A stretch of 64,000 bases of DNA from Enterococcus silesiacus (GTDB lineage Bacteria > Bacillota > Bacilli > Lactobacillales > Enterococcaceae). A program made the position numbers and the translations under genes. Positions 54,566 through 63,953 of this stretch are shown here, piece after piece (within the stretch, counting starts at the first letter, position 1; each line of letters begins with the position of its first letter). The stretch is taken from positions 3,864,142-3,928,141 of the forward strand of contig CP013614.1 in NCBI GenBank assembly GCA_001465115.1, in the 5' to 3' direction. A model generated the notes under the pieces. It made no database searches. It worked only from the letters and a program-made list of their open reading frames with translations, and was not told where the DNA came from.

Positions 54566-54874
54566 ATGATCGTTCAAACTGTTACGTTTAGTATAAAAAA
54601 AGAAGGCAAAGAAATGTTTGAAGCTAAAACAACTAAGGATGTGGCTTCGATGTTAGAATTTTCGGGTTGTATATCAAGTGAATGTTGGTATACAGAAGAT
54701 AAGGATACATGTGAGTTTATGCTAGTTTCTAAGTGGGAAAGTAAAAAAGATTTCCAAAATTGGCTGAAACGTCCAGAGCATTTACAAGAGCATCGAGAGG
54801 CCCATAAAAATAAAGAGGCAAAACCATCATTTGTTTTAGAAAAAAGTAGAAAAAGCTATGAGGTTCATGCGTAA
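54566..54874 (+). CDS. antibiotic-biosynthesis-monooxygenase-fold protein, iron-regulated
   Basis: The 102-residue protein has the ABM ferredoxin-like fold: N-terminal strand IVQTVTFSI, central EFMLVSKWESKKDFQNWL and a His-rich helix (PEHLQEHREAH). The family includes heme-degrading IsdG/HmoA enzymes. The Trp in SKWES and nearby His residues are suitable, but the N-terminal Asn of IsdG is absent. The Fur box makes a role in iron or heme use likely (inference). AAGGAGAG lies seven bases before the start. Monocistronic. Confidence 0.8.
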   Translation: MIVQTVTFSIKKEGKEMFEAKTTKDVASMLEFSGCISSECWYTEDKDTCEFMLVSKWESKKDFQNWLKRPEHLQEHREAHKNKEAKPSFVLEKSRKSYEVHA

Positions 54875-54970
54875 AATGCAGTAACCAATTTTTTGATTTG
54901 TTCAAATTAGTGTTTATTTAATAAAAAAGCAGGTATAGTAGAATTTAAACGAACGCTAAGGAGAAACGAA

Positions 54971-56074
54971 ATGGAAGAAATACAAGTACGTTCAGCTATC
55001 CTTGAAAAAATCGCAAAATCAGAAAAGATGACTGCAACTGAATTTATATCATATAGAGAAACTATTTTAGATCAGATCCGAATACTTCAGCAACAAGGGT
55101 GGGATGAAGCCGCTCTTGTTGTATACATAAATCACTTGAATGAACACAAAGAAAGAGACCGTGAAGAGGCAAAGAAACATTTTCAAAGGGCTTTTTTAGT
55201 TGGTTCTACTATTTATACGCAAATGTTTGTAAAAAGTCAGCTTTTAGACCGAGAAAAGACGATGTTGGTAATCAATCATTTAGGTGGTGAGTTAGATGAA
55301 AATGGTGATTTATATTTTGGCCCATCAGAGTATCAATTTTGTCCTCAAATGCCGCCAGGATCATTTTTTTTAGCTAGCTACTCAGAAGCCGTTCAACGCG
55401 CCTATCCTAATGGCTTGATCATAGCAAAGGCAGATAAAAAACGAACGAAGACAGCCATCAAACAAAAATACGTTGCTGAAACAAAAATTCACCAATTCAG
55501 GAATCACTTAGATAAAGCTAATATTGACTATGTAGAAAATTATAAGAAAAGCTATGGCTTAAAAAATGATGAAGTAGCAATCAAAATGATTCTCAGAAAT
55601 AATTGGTTTTATGCTGATCCGCAATATCATAACCGTGCTCGTTTAGTGGGGGATATTTTGACGGAGGATCTTTGCGAAGGGACTGGAACTCTTAGTGTTA
55701 AAGGTCTTGTAAAGAAAATCAGAAACCGAGGTTTTTATCGCAAAATTTTATCAGGAGATTATCATAGTGAATTTATTTTGGATGAGCAAGGGCAGCTTTT
55801 AACCCAGTGGAAAACGTCAAATGAATCAAGTGATTACTTTGAAAGTGCAATCGTAAATGGTGAATCTTTTAACTATGGCAATCGACCTAGAGAGGATCCG
55901 CATCAGACACATCATAAATTAGACGGCAACCCGCCTAGATATTTTGATACACATAAACGAAACGAACTTAAAAAAATTTGGCGCTCACCCACGGATAACT
56001 GGTTTTATCAGTTGGTTAGAAGATTGTCGGAAAAAGGGCTAAGATATAAAAAGAGAAGAAGGGTTAAGGAATAG
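54971..56074 (+). CDS. uncharacterised soluble protein, possibly DUF3114
   Basis: I do not recognise a function. The 367-residue protein is hydrophilic, with an N-terminal helical region (1-75), a mixed central region containing FGPSEYQFCPQMPPGSFF, and a strongly basic C-terminus (LRYKKRRRVKE). My impression is the DUF3114 family of streptococci and enterococci, unverified. No signal peptide or membrane segment is seen. CTAAGGAGAAACGAA precedes the ATG. A terminator directly follows, so it is monocistronic. The basic tail could bind nucleic acid. Confidence 0.75.
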   Translation: MEEIQVRSAILEKIAKSEKMTATEFISYRETILDQIRILQQQGWDEAALVVYINHLNEHKERDREEAKKHFQRAFLVGSTIYTQMFVKSQLLDREKTMLVINHLGGELDENGDLYFGPSEYQFCPQMPPGSFFLASYSEAVQRAYPNGLIIAKADKKRTKTAIKQKYVAETKIHQFRNHLDKANIDYVENYKKSYGLKNDEVAIKMILRNNWFYADPQYHNRARLVGDILTEDLCEGTGTLSVKGLVKKIRNRGFYRKILSGDYHSEFILDEQGQLLTQWKTSNESSDYFESAIVNGESFNYGNRPREDPHQTHHKLDGNPPRYFDTHKRNELKKIWRSPTDNWFYQLVRRLSEKGLRYKKRRRVKE

Positions 56075-56127
56075 ATCACAGGTTAAAAGGAAGGGATGAA
56101 GTCCTGACTACCTGATGATCTTTTTTT
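56074..56127 (+). terminator. terminator after the DUF3114-like gene
   Basis: GATCACAGGT (56074-56083) pairs with ACCTGATGATC (56110-56120, one bulge), then seven Ts. Confidence 0.8.
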
Positions 56128-56184
56128 ATTTTTCACAAAAAAGTTTCAAGATTCAAAGGAGAGAAAGCAGAATAATTAATAAGT

Positions 56185-56203
56185 TTGTGAAATATTTTCA
56201 CAA
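56185..56203 (+). promoter_or_regulatory. Rex operator upstream of PFOR
   Basis: TTGTGAAATATTTTCACAA fits the Rex consensus TTGTGAA-N4-TTCACAA, and the perfect palindrome extends to 56183-56205. It lies just upstream of the -35 box. Rex releases DNA when NADH is high, so the gene should respond to redox state. Confidence 0.82.
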
Positions 56204-56208
56204 ACTGT

Positions 56209-56236
56209 TTCAAATTTGACTAGATTCCGTTATAAT
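56209..56236 (+). promoter_or_regulatory. PFOR promoter
   Basis: TTCAAA (56209-56214), 16 bases, TATAAT (56231-56236). Confidence 0.7.
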
Positions 56237-56294
56237 GAAGAGGAATATGCGTGCAACTATTCTACTTTATTATAGAAGGATGATGAATATTATA

Positions 56295-59200
56295 ATGCGA
56301 AAAATGAAGACGATGGATGGAAATACAGCTGCTGCATACATCTCATATGCGTTTACTGAATTAGCCGCTATTTATCCAATTACACCAAGCTCAACAATGG
56401 CTGAACTAGTCGATCAATGGTCAGCTGAGGGCAAACAAAATATTTTTGGACAACCTGTAAAAATCGTTGAAATGCAATCTGAGGCCGGTGCTGCAGGTGT
56501 TGTCCATGGATCACTGAAAACTGGTGCATTAACTACTACATATACTGCTTCTCAAGGACTATTATTGATGATTCCCAACATGTATAAAATTGCTGGAGAA
56601 CTGCTTCCCTCAGTCTTTCATGTGGCTAGTCGTGCCGTAACAACCAATGCGTTGAATATTTTTGGTGACCACGGAGATGTGATGGCTGCGCGTCAGACTG
56701 GTTTTGCTATGCTTTGTGAAAGCAGTGTGCAAGAAGTGATGGATTTATCTGCTGTGGCACACTTGGCATCCATTGAGTCAAGTGTTCCGTTTATCAACTT
56801 TTTTGATGGCTTTCGGACAAGTCATGAAATTCAAAAAATCGAAGTATTGGACTATGAAGAATTAGCACCATTATTAGATCAAGAAAAATTAGCTAACTTC
56901 CGCAATCGAAGTATGAACCCAAATCATCCTTCTGTAAGTGGAACCAATCAAAATCCAGATATCCATTTCCAACAACGTGAAACGATCAATAGTTATTATG
57001 AACAAATACCGGCTATTGTAAAAAAATATATGGATGACATTAATGAACTGAGAGGGACTAATTATGATTTAGTTACTTATTACGGTGCAGAAGATGCTGA
57101 AGAAGTGATTGTTTCAATGGGATCAGCGGCTCAAGCAATTGAACAAACAATTGATTATTTAACAAAACAAGGCAGAAAAGTCGGTTATTTAAATATCCAT
57201 TTGTATCGTCCATTTCCACTTGAACGCTTTTTAGAAAAAATGCCCAAAACAGTCAAAGCCATTGGCGTGATGGATCGTACCAAAGAACCAGGTGCTGGTG
57301 GTGAACCGTTACTGTTAGATGTTCAAAGTGCAATGTACGAGTCTGATTTGCGTCCAATGATTATCGGTGGACGTTATGGTTTAGGCTCAAAAGACGTACT
57401 GCCAAATCAAATCGTAGCGATTTATGATGAATTGCTCAAAGATAAAAAAGCGGCTAAATCGCGCTTTACAATTGGAATTGTCGATGATGTAACCTACACC
57501 TCTCTTGATTGTGGAGAAGCTTTAGATTTAACCAATCCCAAAACCTATCAAGCAAAATTTTGGGGCTTTGGTTCTGATGGAACAGTCGGTGCCAATAAAT
57601 CAGCTATCAAGATTATCGGCGATCACACCGATAAATATGCGCAGGGATTCTTTTACTACGATTCGAAAAAGTCTGGTGGATTAACGGTTTCTCATTTACG
57701 TTTTGGTGAAACACCGATCCGCTCGACTTATTTGATTGAACATGCAGATTTTGTTGCGTGTCATACAGCCGCCTACTTAAATACCTATGATTTGGTTAAA
57801 GGCTTGAAAAAAGGTGGGACATTCTTGCTTAATACGGTTTGGAATGACGAGCAATTAGAACGTTTCTTACCAAGCAAACTAAAACGTTATTTAGCTGAAA
57901 ATGAGATTCATTTTTATACAATCAATGCCGTTAAATTGGCCAGTGAAGTTGGTTTAGGTGGGCGAATCAATACTGCGATGGAAACAGCCTTTTTCAAATT
58001 AGCGGATATCATGCCCTTTGATGAAGTTTTACCTATCTTAAAAGAAGAAGCTTTCAAAAGTTATGCCAGAAAATCAATGTCAGTTGTTGAAAAGAATGTT
58101 CAGGCAATCGAACGCACAGTTGAACTTTTGCATAAAGTTGAAGTGCCAACTAGTTGGAAAACGGTTGAAGTAAAACCAAAAGTCCGTAAAGAGAATGTGA
58201 CGGATTATGTTCATGAAATCGTAGAACCAATCAATCGCCAAGAGGGAAATGATCTTGCAGTTAGCGCGTTCATCAAAAATGACATGACAGACGGTCGAAT
58301 GCCACTTGGAACTACCGCTGTGGAAAAACGAGGTATTGCAGTAGAAGTGCCAGAATGGAATAGTGATCGCTGTACAATGTGTAATGAATGTGCGTTTGTT
58401 TGCCCTCATGCGGCAATTCGACCATTTTTAGCAGACGATGAAGAAATGGAAGAAGCGCCAGCCGGCTATATCGTAAGAGAAATGCGTGGTGCTGATGGGC
58501 TAAAATACCGTATTCAAGTTTCTGTAGAAGATTGCACGGGCTGTGGTCTTTGTGTGGATGCGTGTCCTGCTAAAGGCAAAGCGTTAGTCATGAAACCTTA
58601 TGAAGAACAAAAAGAACAAGCAATGAACTGGGCTTTTTCTATGACCTTGAAACAAAAAGAAAATCCAGCAAAACCTAATACTGTTTTAGGAACACAATTT
58701 AACAAACCGTTACTAGAATTTTCAGGCGCTTGCTCTGGTTGTGGAGAAACCCCTTATGTCAAATTACTAACCCAAATGTTTGGTGATCGCATGATGATCG
58801 CAAATGCTACAGGTTGTTCGTCTATCTGGGGTGGTGCCGCACCAGTTGCGCCCTATACAACGAATGACCAAGGACAAGGACCCGCTTGGTCTAACTCCTT
58901 GTTAGAAGATAATGCAGAATTTGGTTACGGCATGCTATTAGCTAGTCAGACACGACGTGAACATTTAGCGATGAAGATGAGTGAAGCGATGAACGTTGCT
59001 TCTCCTGAATTAAAATTATTAATGGAAGACTGGATCAACCATATGCACTCGGGTGAAGGGACACAACAACGTGCGGCTAAACTAAAAGCTGCCTTGCTTG
59101 ATGAAAAAACAAATCAACCATTATTAGAAGCGATTTATGCAGATAATGATTTATTTGTAAAAAATAGCCAATGGATGATTGGTGGAGATGGTTGGGCATA

Positions 59201-59969
59201 TGATATCGGTTATGGCGGGATCGATCATGTTCTTGCCAGTGGTGCTGATGTCAATATGTTGGTGTTAGACAATGAAGTCTATTCTAATACTGGTGGACAA
59301 ACCTCTAAAGCGACACCTGCTTCTGCAATTGCCAAATTTTCTGCCAGCGGAAAATACGTTTCTAAAAAAGATCTAGGCATGATGGCGATGACCTATGGTA
59401 ATGTTTATGTGGCTCAAATCGCATCTGGTGCTAACCAAATGCAGACGATCAAAGCCTTCGAAGAAGCAGAACGTTTCCAAGGACCATCAATCATTATCGC
59501 GTATACACCATGTATTACACATGGGTTAGCAGGTGGTATGAGCAAAACGTTAGAGGAAGCTAAAGAAGCCGTTAATTCTGGTTATTGGTCATTGTATCGC
59601 TACAATCCAGAGTTGAGAGAAGTAGGTAAAAATCCTATGACTTTAGACTACAAAAAACCAAATTTTGACGAGATGACTAACTTTATGCGCAAACAAGTTC
59701 GTTTTTCATCATTGGAATCTACTCAGCCTGGCTTTGCAGGCAAATTATTTGAGAAAACTGTGAATGATGCGAAGAATCGTTTTTATAATTATGCACGAAT
59801 GACAGGACAAGAAGAAAAAATCCGAGCGAAATTAGAAAAAACAACGGATGAAGCTGTTACTGAAAAAACACCTCGTGTAAAAAAAGAACGAATCGTTGAT
59901 CCAGAAGCTGAAGCCAGAAGAGCAGCCAAAAGAGCAGAACGAGCAGCTAAACGTGAACGATCAGAATAG
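56295..59969 (+). CDS. nifJ: pyruvate:ferredoxin (flavodoxin) oxidoreductase
   Basis: The single-chain enzyme of about 1224 residues oxidises pyruvate with CoA to acetyl-CoA and CO2, passing electrons to ferredoxin or flavodoxin. Domains in order: pyruvate-binding domain (YPITPSSTMAE), transketolase-like and gamma domains, two 4Fe-4S sites (CTMCNECAFVCP near 693 and CTGCGLCVDACP near 747), a CSGCGE pair (813-816) and the TPP-binding domain (GGDGWAYDIGYGG, DNEVYSNTGGQ). A charged Ala/Arg/Glu tail ends it. The start is uncertain: an ATG at 56235 lies in the -10 box, so I used 56295 (MRKMKTMDGN); 56283 or 56304 are possible. The window also encodes a flavodoxin. Confidence 0.94.
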   Translation: MRKMKTMDGNTAAAYISYAFTELAAIYPITPSSTMAELVDQWSAEGKQNIFGQPVKIVEMQSEAGAAGVVHGSLKTGALTTTYTASQGLLLMIPNMYKIAGELLPSVFHVASRAVTTNALNIFGDHGDVMAARQTGFAMLCESSVQEVMDLSAVAHLASIESSVPFINFFDGFRTSHEIQKIEVLDYEELAPLLDQEKLANFRNRSMNPNHPSVSGTNQNPDIHFQQRETINSYYEQIPAIVKKYMDDINELRGTNYDLVTYYGAEDAEEVIVSMGSAAQAIEQTIDYLTKQGRKVGYLNIHLYRPFPLERFLEKMPKTVKAIGVMDRTKEPGAGGEPLLLDVQSAMYESDLRPMIIGGRYGLGSKDVLPNQIVAIYDELLKDKKAAKSRFTIGIVDDVTYTSLDCGEALDLTNPKTYQAKFWGFGSDGTVGANKSAIKIIGDHTDKYAQGFFYYDSKKSGGLTVSHLRFGETPIRSTYLIEHADFVACHTAAYLNTYDLVKGLKKGGTFLLNTVWNDEQLERFLPSKLKRYLAENEIHFYTINAVKLASEVGLGGRINTAMETAFFKLADIMPFDEVLPILKEEAFKSYARKSMSVVEKNVQAIERTVELLHKVEVPTSWKTVEVKPKVRKENVTDYVHEIVEPINRQEGNDLAVSAFIKNDMTDGRMPLGTTAVEKRGIAVEVPEWNSDRCTMCNECAFVCPHAAIRPFLADDEEMEEAPAGYIVREMRGADGLKYRIQVSVEDCTGCGLCVDACPAKGKALVMKPYEEQKEQAMNWAFSMTLKQKENPAKPNTVLGTQFNKPLLEFSGACSGCGETPYVKLLTQMFGDRMMIANATGCSSIWGGAAPVAPYTTNDQGQGPAWSNSLLEDNAEFGYGMLLASQTRREHLAMKMSEAMNVASPELKLLMEDWINHMHSGEGTQQRAAKLKAALLDEKTNQPLLEAIYADNDLFVKNSQWMIGGDGWAYDIGYGGIDHVLASGADVNMLVLDNEVYSNTGGQTSKATPASAIAKFSASGKYVSKKDLGMMAMTYGNVYVAQIASGANQMQTIKAFEEAERFQGPSIIIAYTPCITHGLAGGMSKTLEEAKEAVNSGYWSLYRYNPELREVGKNPMTLDYKKPNFDEMTNFMRKQVRFSSLESTQPGFAGKLFEKTVNDAKNRFYNYARMTGQEEKIRAKLEKTTDEAVTEKTPRVKKERIVDPEAEARRAAKRAERAAKRERSE

Positions 59970-59976
59970 TAAACCT

Positions 59977-60016
59977 AAAAAGGAAGAGTAAAGGATAGCC
60001 TTTATTCTTCCTTTTT
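59977..60016 (+). terminator. terminator after PFOR
   Basis: AAAAAGGAAGA and TCTTCCTTTTT pair perfectly, with an inner TAAAGG/CCTTTA and ATAG loop. Confidence 0.9.
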
Positions 60017-60197
60017 ATTAATCCAGTTGCATATGTTAGACCCTTCGGCGATAACGAAAAACTAGCCGTGGAAAGCTTACGTTCCTATTTTTTCTTATAT
60101 CGTTTAGGCTCTGATCAAGCGTATGCCACTTTTATTTCCATTTCCTAATTTTTTCTATCTTTCACTCGCCGTCCTGTAATCGAATAAAATATTATGG

Positions 60198-60203
60198 TAT
60201 ACT
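60198..60203 (+). promoter_or_regulatory. extended -10 of the cdaA operon
   Basis: TGG-TATACT (60195-60203) is an extended -10 about 36 bases before cdaA. Upstream, 60020-60190 holds no gene. It contains a TTCCTATTTTTTCT tract and pairing segments faintly like the map and glnR leaders. Confidence 0.6.
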
Positions 60204-60238
60204 TATTAAGAAATCTTCAGAGAGAAGTGAGGTTTATT

Positions 60239-61126
60239 ATGTCTTTTCAACTTAATCAGTTATTTGATTTGAATTATTGGCGGCAATTGATCTCATCTGA
60301 TTTCTTGTCCCGTGATTATATTATCAATATTATAGATATTCTGGTAGTATGGTATCTTGTCTATAAATTAATCATGCTCGTCAGAGGAACAAAAGCTGTC
60401 CAACTGTTAAAAGGGGTCGCTGTTTTTATTGTCATCCGAATATTGAGTGAAATTATTGGACTGCATACGTTGTCCTGGTTGATGAATCAAGTGATTATGT
60501 ATGGTGTAATCGCAGCAGTCGTTATTTTTCAGCCAGAAGTCCGGCGAGGCTTAGAGCATCTCGGTAGAAGTTCATTTTTCCGAACGACAAGATCAGAGCA
60601 ACAAGAAGATGAGAAAATGATTCTCGCCTTTGATAAAGCGATTCAGTATATGTCAAAACGAAAAATTGGTGCGCTAATTACAGTAGAGAGAAATACTGGA
60701 TTAGACGAATACATTGAGACAGGTATATCGTTAGACGCCGATATTACTGGAGAATTGCTGATCAATATTTTTATCCCTAATACACCCCTGCATGATGGTG
60801 CGGTAATCGTGAAACAAGGGAAGATCGCTGTGGCAAGTGCGTATCTGCCATTGTCAGAAAGCAACTTGATTCCAAAAGAATTTGGTACCCGACATAGAGC
60901 AGCCGTTGGGATTAGTGAAGTCAGTGACGCTGTGACAATCATTGTATCGGAAGAAACAGGTGATGTCAGTCTAACCTTAAATAACGATTTGATTCCTAGA
61001 TTAACACAAGAAGAATATCTGAAAATTCTTAGAGCAGAATTAGTACCAAACGAAGAAAGAAAAGACAAAAAGAATCTTTTGCAGCACTTTCTTGAAGGTG
61101 TTTCGAAAGGGGCGAAAAAGAAATGA
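60239..61126 (+). CDS. cdaA: diadenylate cyclase CdaA
   Basis: The 295-residue membrane enzyme makes c-di-AMP from two ATP. Three membrane segments (about 20-90) precede the DAC domain with its DGA motif (Asp186 in HDGAVIV) and RHR motif (218-220 in GTRHRAAVG). ATG 60239 has GTGAGG six bases upstream; an earlier in-frame ATG at 60194 overlaps the promoter. The stop overlaps the cdaR start. The operon cdaA-cdaR-glmM links c-di-AMP to cell-wall precursor supply. Confidence 0.96.
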   Translation: MSFQLNQLFDLNYWRQLISSDFLSRDYIINIIDILVVWYLVYKLIMLVRGTKAVQLLKGVAVFIVIRILSEIIGLHTLSWLMNQVIMYGVIAAVVIFQPEVRRGLEHLGRSSFFRTTRSEQQEDEKMILAFDKAIQYMSKRKIGALITVERNTGLDEYIETGISLDADITGELLINIFIPNTPLHDGAVIVKQGKIAVASAYLPLSESNLIPKEFGTRHRAAVGISEVSDAVTIIVSEETGDVSLTLNNDLIPRLTQEEYLKILRAELVPNEERKDKKNLLQHFLEGVSKGAKKK

Positions 61127-62271
61127 AAAAGCCCTCACAAAGTAATTGGTTCTCAGGATTATTAGCATTACTTTTTGCCTTGCTACTATTTTTCAATGCG
61201 AATGCTTCTGGGAATATTTCCAATATGTCTGGTACAAACCAAGTGTATGACGAAATGCTTTACAATATTCCGGTTCAAGTGGAGTATGATCAAGCGAAGT
61301 ATTTTGTTTCAGGTTATGAAGAAACGGTTAATGTACATTTAAGTAGTGCGAATCGAATTCAATTGAATTTGGAAGCGAATGAGGATACTAGAAATTTTCA
61401 AGTGGTGGCAGATTTGACTAAAACACCGCTTGGAACGTCAGAAATTCAATTAAGAGTTAAAGGCTTGAGCACAGCTGTAACGGCTGAAATCGAACCTAAA
61501 ACGATCACTGTCACCGTTGAAAATAAAGTAACAAAAACATTTGACGTTGAACCTCAGCTACCAGAATCCATTGAAGCAGAAGGGTATAAGGTTAAAAAAG
61601 TTGCTGTGAGTCCTAAAACGGTAGAAATTACGACTGGAGAAGAGACTGCAAAAGCGATCACTCGTGTCATTGCACCGCTGTCAAACGTCAAGCAATCTGC
61701 CGATACGATCAAGCAAACAGTCAATGTCCAAGCGCTAGATGATAAAGCACAAGTATTGAGTATCGAAAATCCAGCGCCGCAAGTAAAAGTCGTTGTAGAT
61801 TTAGTGTTACCTTCAAAAGAGGTTGGATTGACTATTAGTCCAACTGGGTCACCACCGGCTGATATTGATCATTATACATTTAATCTTTCAACTCAAAAAG
61901 TTGAGATTAGAGGGACAAAATCAGTGTTGGATGCAATCGATTCAATAGAATTGCCTATTGATGTAAGTAATGTAAAATCATCAACAAAACGGACAATAAA
62001 AATTCCGACAAACGCAGAATATATTGTTTCGCCTGAGGAAGTAGAAGTGACGATTAATCCAGTTTTTGCAGGAACCAATACCAGTTTTTCTCAAACGAGC
62101 GGCCAAAGTGCAACAACATCTGATACAAGTCAAGTGTTGCCAGCTCCAGAGCCCTCCAGTGAAAAAACGACAAGTTCCTCCAGTACATCAAGTTCGTCAA
62201 GCTCAACTAGTAGTGAGAGCTCAGTTGAAAATGAGATAGAAAAAGAAATTAGTTCAGTTCCTGCAAATTAA
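61123..62271 (+). CDS. cdaR: CdaA regulator CdaR (YbbR-domain protein)
   Basis: The 382-residue protein has one N-terminal membrane segment (WFSGLLALLFALLLFFNANA) and an extracytoplasmic part of three to four YbbR repeats (segments such as VTVENKVTKTFDVEPQLPES). A Ser/Thr-rich tail of about 55 residues ends it. It binds and tunes CdaA. ATGA overlap with cdaA shows translational coupling. Confidence 0.94.
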   Translation: MKKPSQSNWFSGLLALLFALLLFFNANASGNISNMSGTNQVYDEMLYNIPVQVEYDQAKYFVSGYEETVNVHLSSANRIQLNLEANEDTRNFQVVADLTKTPLGTSEIQLRVKGLSTAVTAEIEPKTITVTVENKVTKTFDVEPQLPESIEAEGYKVKKVAVSPKTVEITTGEETAKAITRVIAPLSNVKQSADTIKQTVNVQALDDKAQVLSIENPAPQVKVVVDLVLPSKEVGLTISPTGSPPADIDHYTFNLSTQKVEIRGTKSVLDAIDSIELPIDVSNVKSSTKRTIKIPTNAEYIVSPEEVEVTINPVFAGTNTSFSQTSGQSATTSDTSQVLPAPEPSSEKTTSSSSTSSSSSSTSSESSVENEIEKEISSVPAN

Positions 62272-62359
62272 GTTGATTGACTAAGACGAGCAATTATTTC
62301 TTGGAAGCAAAACACAAATAATAATTGCTACTGTTTTGGTAAGTAGAAGGAGAGTTATA

Positions 62360-63715
62360 ATGGGTAAATATTTTGGAACAGATGGTGTTAGAGGCATAGC
62401 AAATAAGGAGTTAACACCAGAATTAGCATTTAAATTGGGCCGCTTTGGCGGGTATGTATTAAGTCAGCATGAAGATTCTACACGTCGTCCGCGAGTATTA
62501 GTAGGCCGCGATACACGTATTTCTGGTCAATTATTGGAACAGGCGTTGATTTCAGGACTACTTTCTGTTGGAATCGAAGTCTTTCAACTAGGTGTTATTT
62601 CAACGCCGGGAGTTGCCTATCTAACAAGATTGCAAAAAGCGTCAGCTGGTGTAATGATCTCTGCTTCTCATAATCCAGCAGAGGATAACGGAATCAAATT
62701 CTTTGGTTCAGATGGTTTTAAATTAGTTGATGATCAAGAGCTTGAGATTGAAGCATTATTAGATGCAGAAGAAGATAATTTACCTCGTCCTTCAGCTGAA
62801 GGCTTAGGCACGCTGGATGAATTTCCAGAAGGGTTATTAAAATATTCTCAATTCTTAGTACAAACAATTCCAGGTGATCTATCTGGGTTAACTGTCTGTA
62901 TTGATGCTGCAAATGGTGCTACTGCAACTTCAGTTAATCGCTTGTTTGCAGATTTGGAGACAGACTTCTATACAATGGGAACGAGTCCAAATGGATTGAA
63001 TATCAACGATGGTGTTGGGTCTACTCATCCTGAGAAGTTAGCCGAGATGGTCGTTGAAAAAGGTGCTGATGCTGGACTTGCTTTTGATGGTGATGGGGAT
63101 CGAATTATTGCGGTCGATGAGTTAGGCAATATTGTTGATGGAGATAAAATTATGTTTATCTGCGCTAAATATCTTGCTGAAAAGAACCGCTTGAAAAAAG
63201 ATACGATCGTAACCACAGTTATGAGTAATTTAGGTTTCAGAAAAGCAGTAGAAGCGGCTGGAATGAAAGACGTGATCACTCAAGTGGGTGACCGCTATGT
63301 TGTAGAAGAGATGCGTAAAAATGATTATAATTTTGGTGGAGAACAATCCGGTCATATGATCTTTTTAGATTACAATACAACAGGTGATGGAATGCTTTCT
63401 GGTATTCAATTATTGAATGTAATGAAACAAACGGGGAAAAAATTATCAGAACTGGCTTCTGAGTTGACTGTGTATCCCCAAAAGCTAGTAAACATTCGAG
63501 TGACGGACAAACATGGTGCAATGGATGTTCCTGCAATCAAAGAAGTGGTTGAATTGATGGAGACAGAAATGAACGGTGACGGTCGGATTTTAGTTCGTCC
63601 TTCTGGAACTGAACCATTATTACGTGTAATGGCTGAAGCGCCAACTCAAGAAAAAGTTGATTACTATGTAGATAAAATCGCTGATGTTGTAAAAGCAGAA
63701 ATTGGTATAAGCTAA
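62360..63715 (+). CDS. glmM: phosphoglucosamine mutase
   Basis: The 451-residue enzyme converts glucosamine-6-P to glucosamine-1-P for UDP-GlcNAc synthesis. Motifs: [12 protein letters not shown], phosphoserine loop SASHNP (Ser103), metal loop DGDGDR, sugar-binding GGEQSGH and phosphate-binding [20 protein letters not shown] precedes ATG 62360; an earlier in-frame start lacks an RBS. It is the third gene of the c-di-AMP operon and supplies GlcNAc for peptidoglycan and EpaA. Confidence 0.97.
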   Translation: MGKYFGTDGVRGIANKELTPELAFKLGRFGGYVLSQHEDSTRRPRVLVGRDTRISGQLLEQALISGLLSVGIEVFQLGVISTPGVAYLTRLQKASAGVMISASHNPAEDNGIKFFGSDGFKLVDDQELEIEALLDAEEDNLPRPSAEGLGTLDEFPEGLLKYSQFLVQTIPGDLSGLTVCIDAANGATATSVNRLFADLETDFYTMGTSPNGLNINDGVGSTHPEKLAEMVVEKGADAGLAFDGDGDRIIAVDELGNIVDGDKIMFICAKYLAEKNRLKKDTIVTTVMSNLGFRKAVEAAGMKDVITQVGDRYVVEEMRKNDYNFGGEQSGHMIFLDYNTTGDGMLSGIQLLNVMKQTGKKLSELASELTVYPQKLVNIRVTDKHGAMDVPAIKEVVELMETEMNGDGRILVRPSGTEPLLRVMAEAPTQEKVDYYVDKIADVVKAEIGIS

Positions 63716-63737
63716 TCGTAAAGATTTTTGATGAGGT

Positions 63738-63857
63738 TGGGACAGGAGCGTTTAACTCTGAGAAATAAGAGGGAATTCACGAAAATTGTTCTTCAAATTT
63801 TTTGTGAATTTCAGCTTATTTCCGAAAGAGTTGCTTCTGCTCCCACCGTTTATCCGG
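63738..63857 (+). repeat. large imperfect palindrome with CCACCGTTTAT tail
   Basis: Nested pairings are TGGGA/TCCCA (63738-63742, 63841-63845), AACTCT/AGAGTT, GAAATAAG/CTTATTTC and AATTCAC/GTGAATT (63774-63780, 63804-63810). The tail (63843-63857) matches the 51.27 kb repeat. GGGACAG at its start recalls the GGRACAAAAC hairpins near epaA and rmlD. Confidence 0.65.
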
Positions 63858-63915
63858 ATTTTATGGTTCTACGTCAAATTGTGTTGGTAAGCCAAATAAC
63901 TGAATAGAAATCTAG

Positions 63916-63953
63916 GTCTGGTAAGGATAGAACATTCTTATCAGACTTTTTTT
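63916..63953 (+). terminator. terminator of the cdaA-cdaR-glmM operon
   Basis: GTCTGGTAAG and CTTATCAGAC (one G-T pair) with an 11-base loop, then seven Ts. Confidence 0.88.

Noticed and set aside
56235..56294. Longer N-terminus for PFOR from the ATG at 56235
   Set aside because: That ATG lies in the -10 box TATAATG and would precede the transcript start.
58080..58409. A 109-codon minus-strand frame inside PFOR
   Set aside because: It is an antisense shadow of the iron-sulphur region with no RBS.
60194..60238. Longer N-terminus for CdaA from the ATG at 60194
   Set aside because: It overlaps the extended -10 box; GTGAGG stands correctly before the ATG at 60239.
60643..61068. A 141-codon minus-strand frame inside cdaA
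   Set aside because: It mirrors the well-supported cdaA frame and has no start signal or recognisable protein features.
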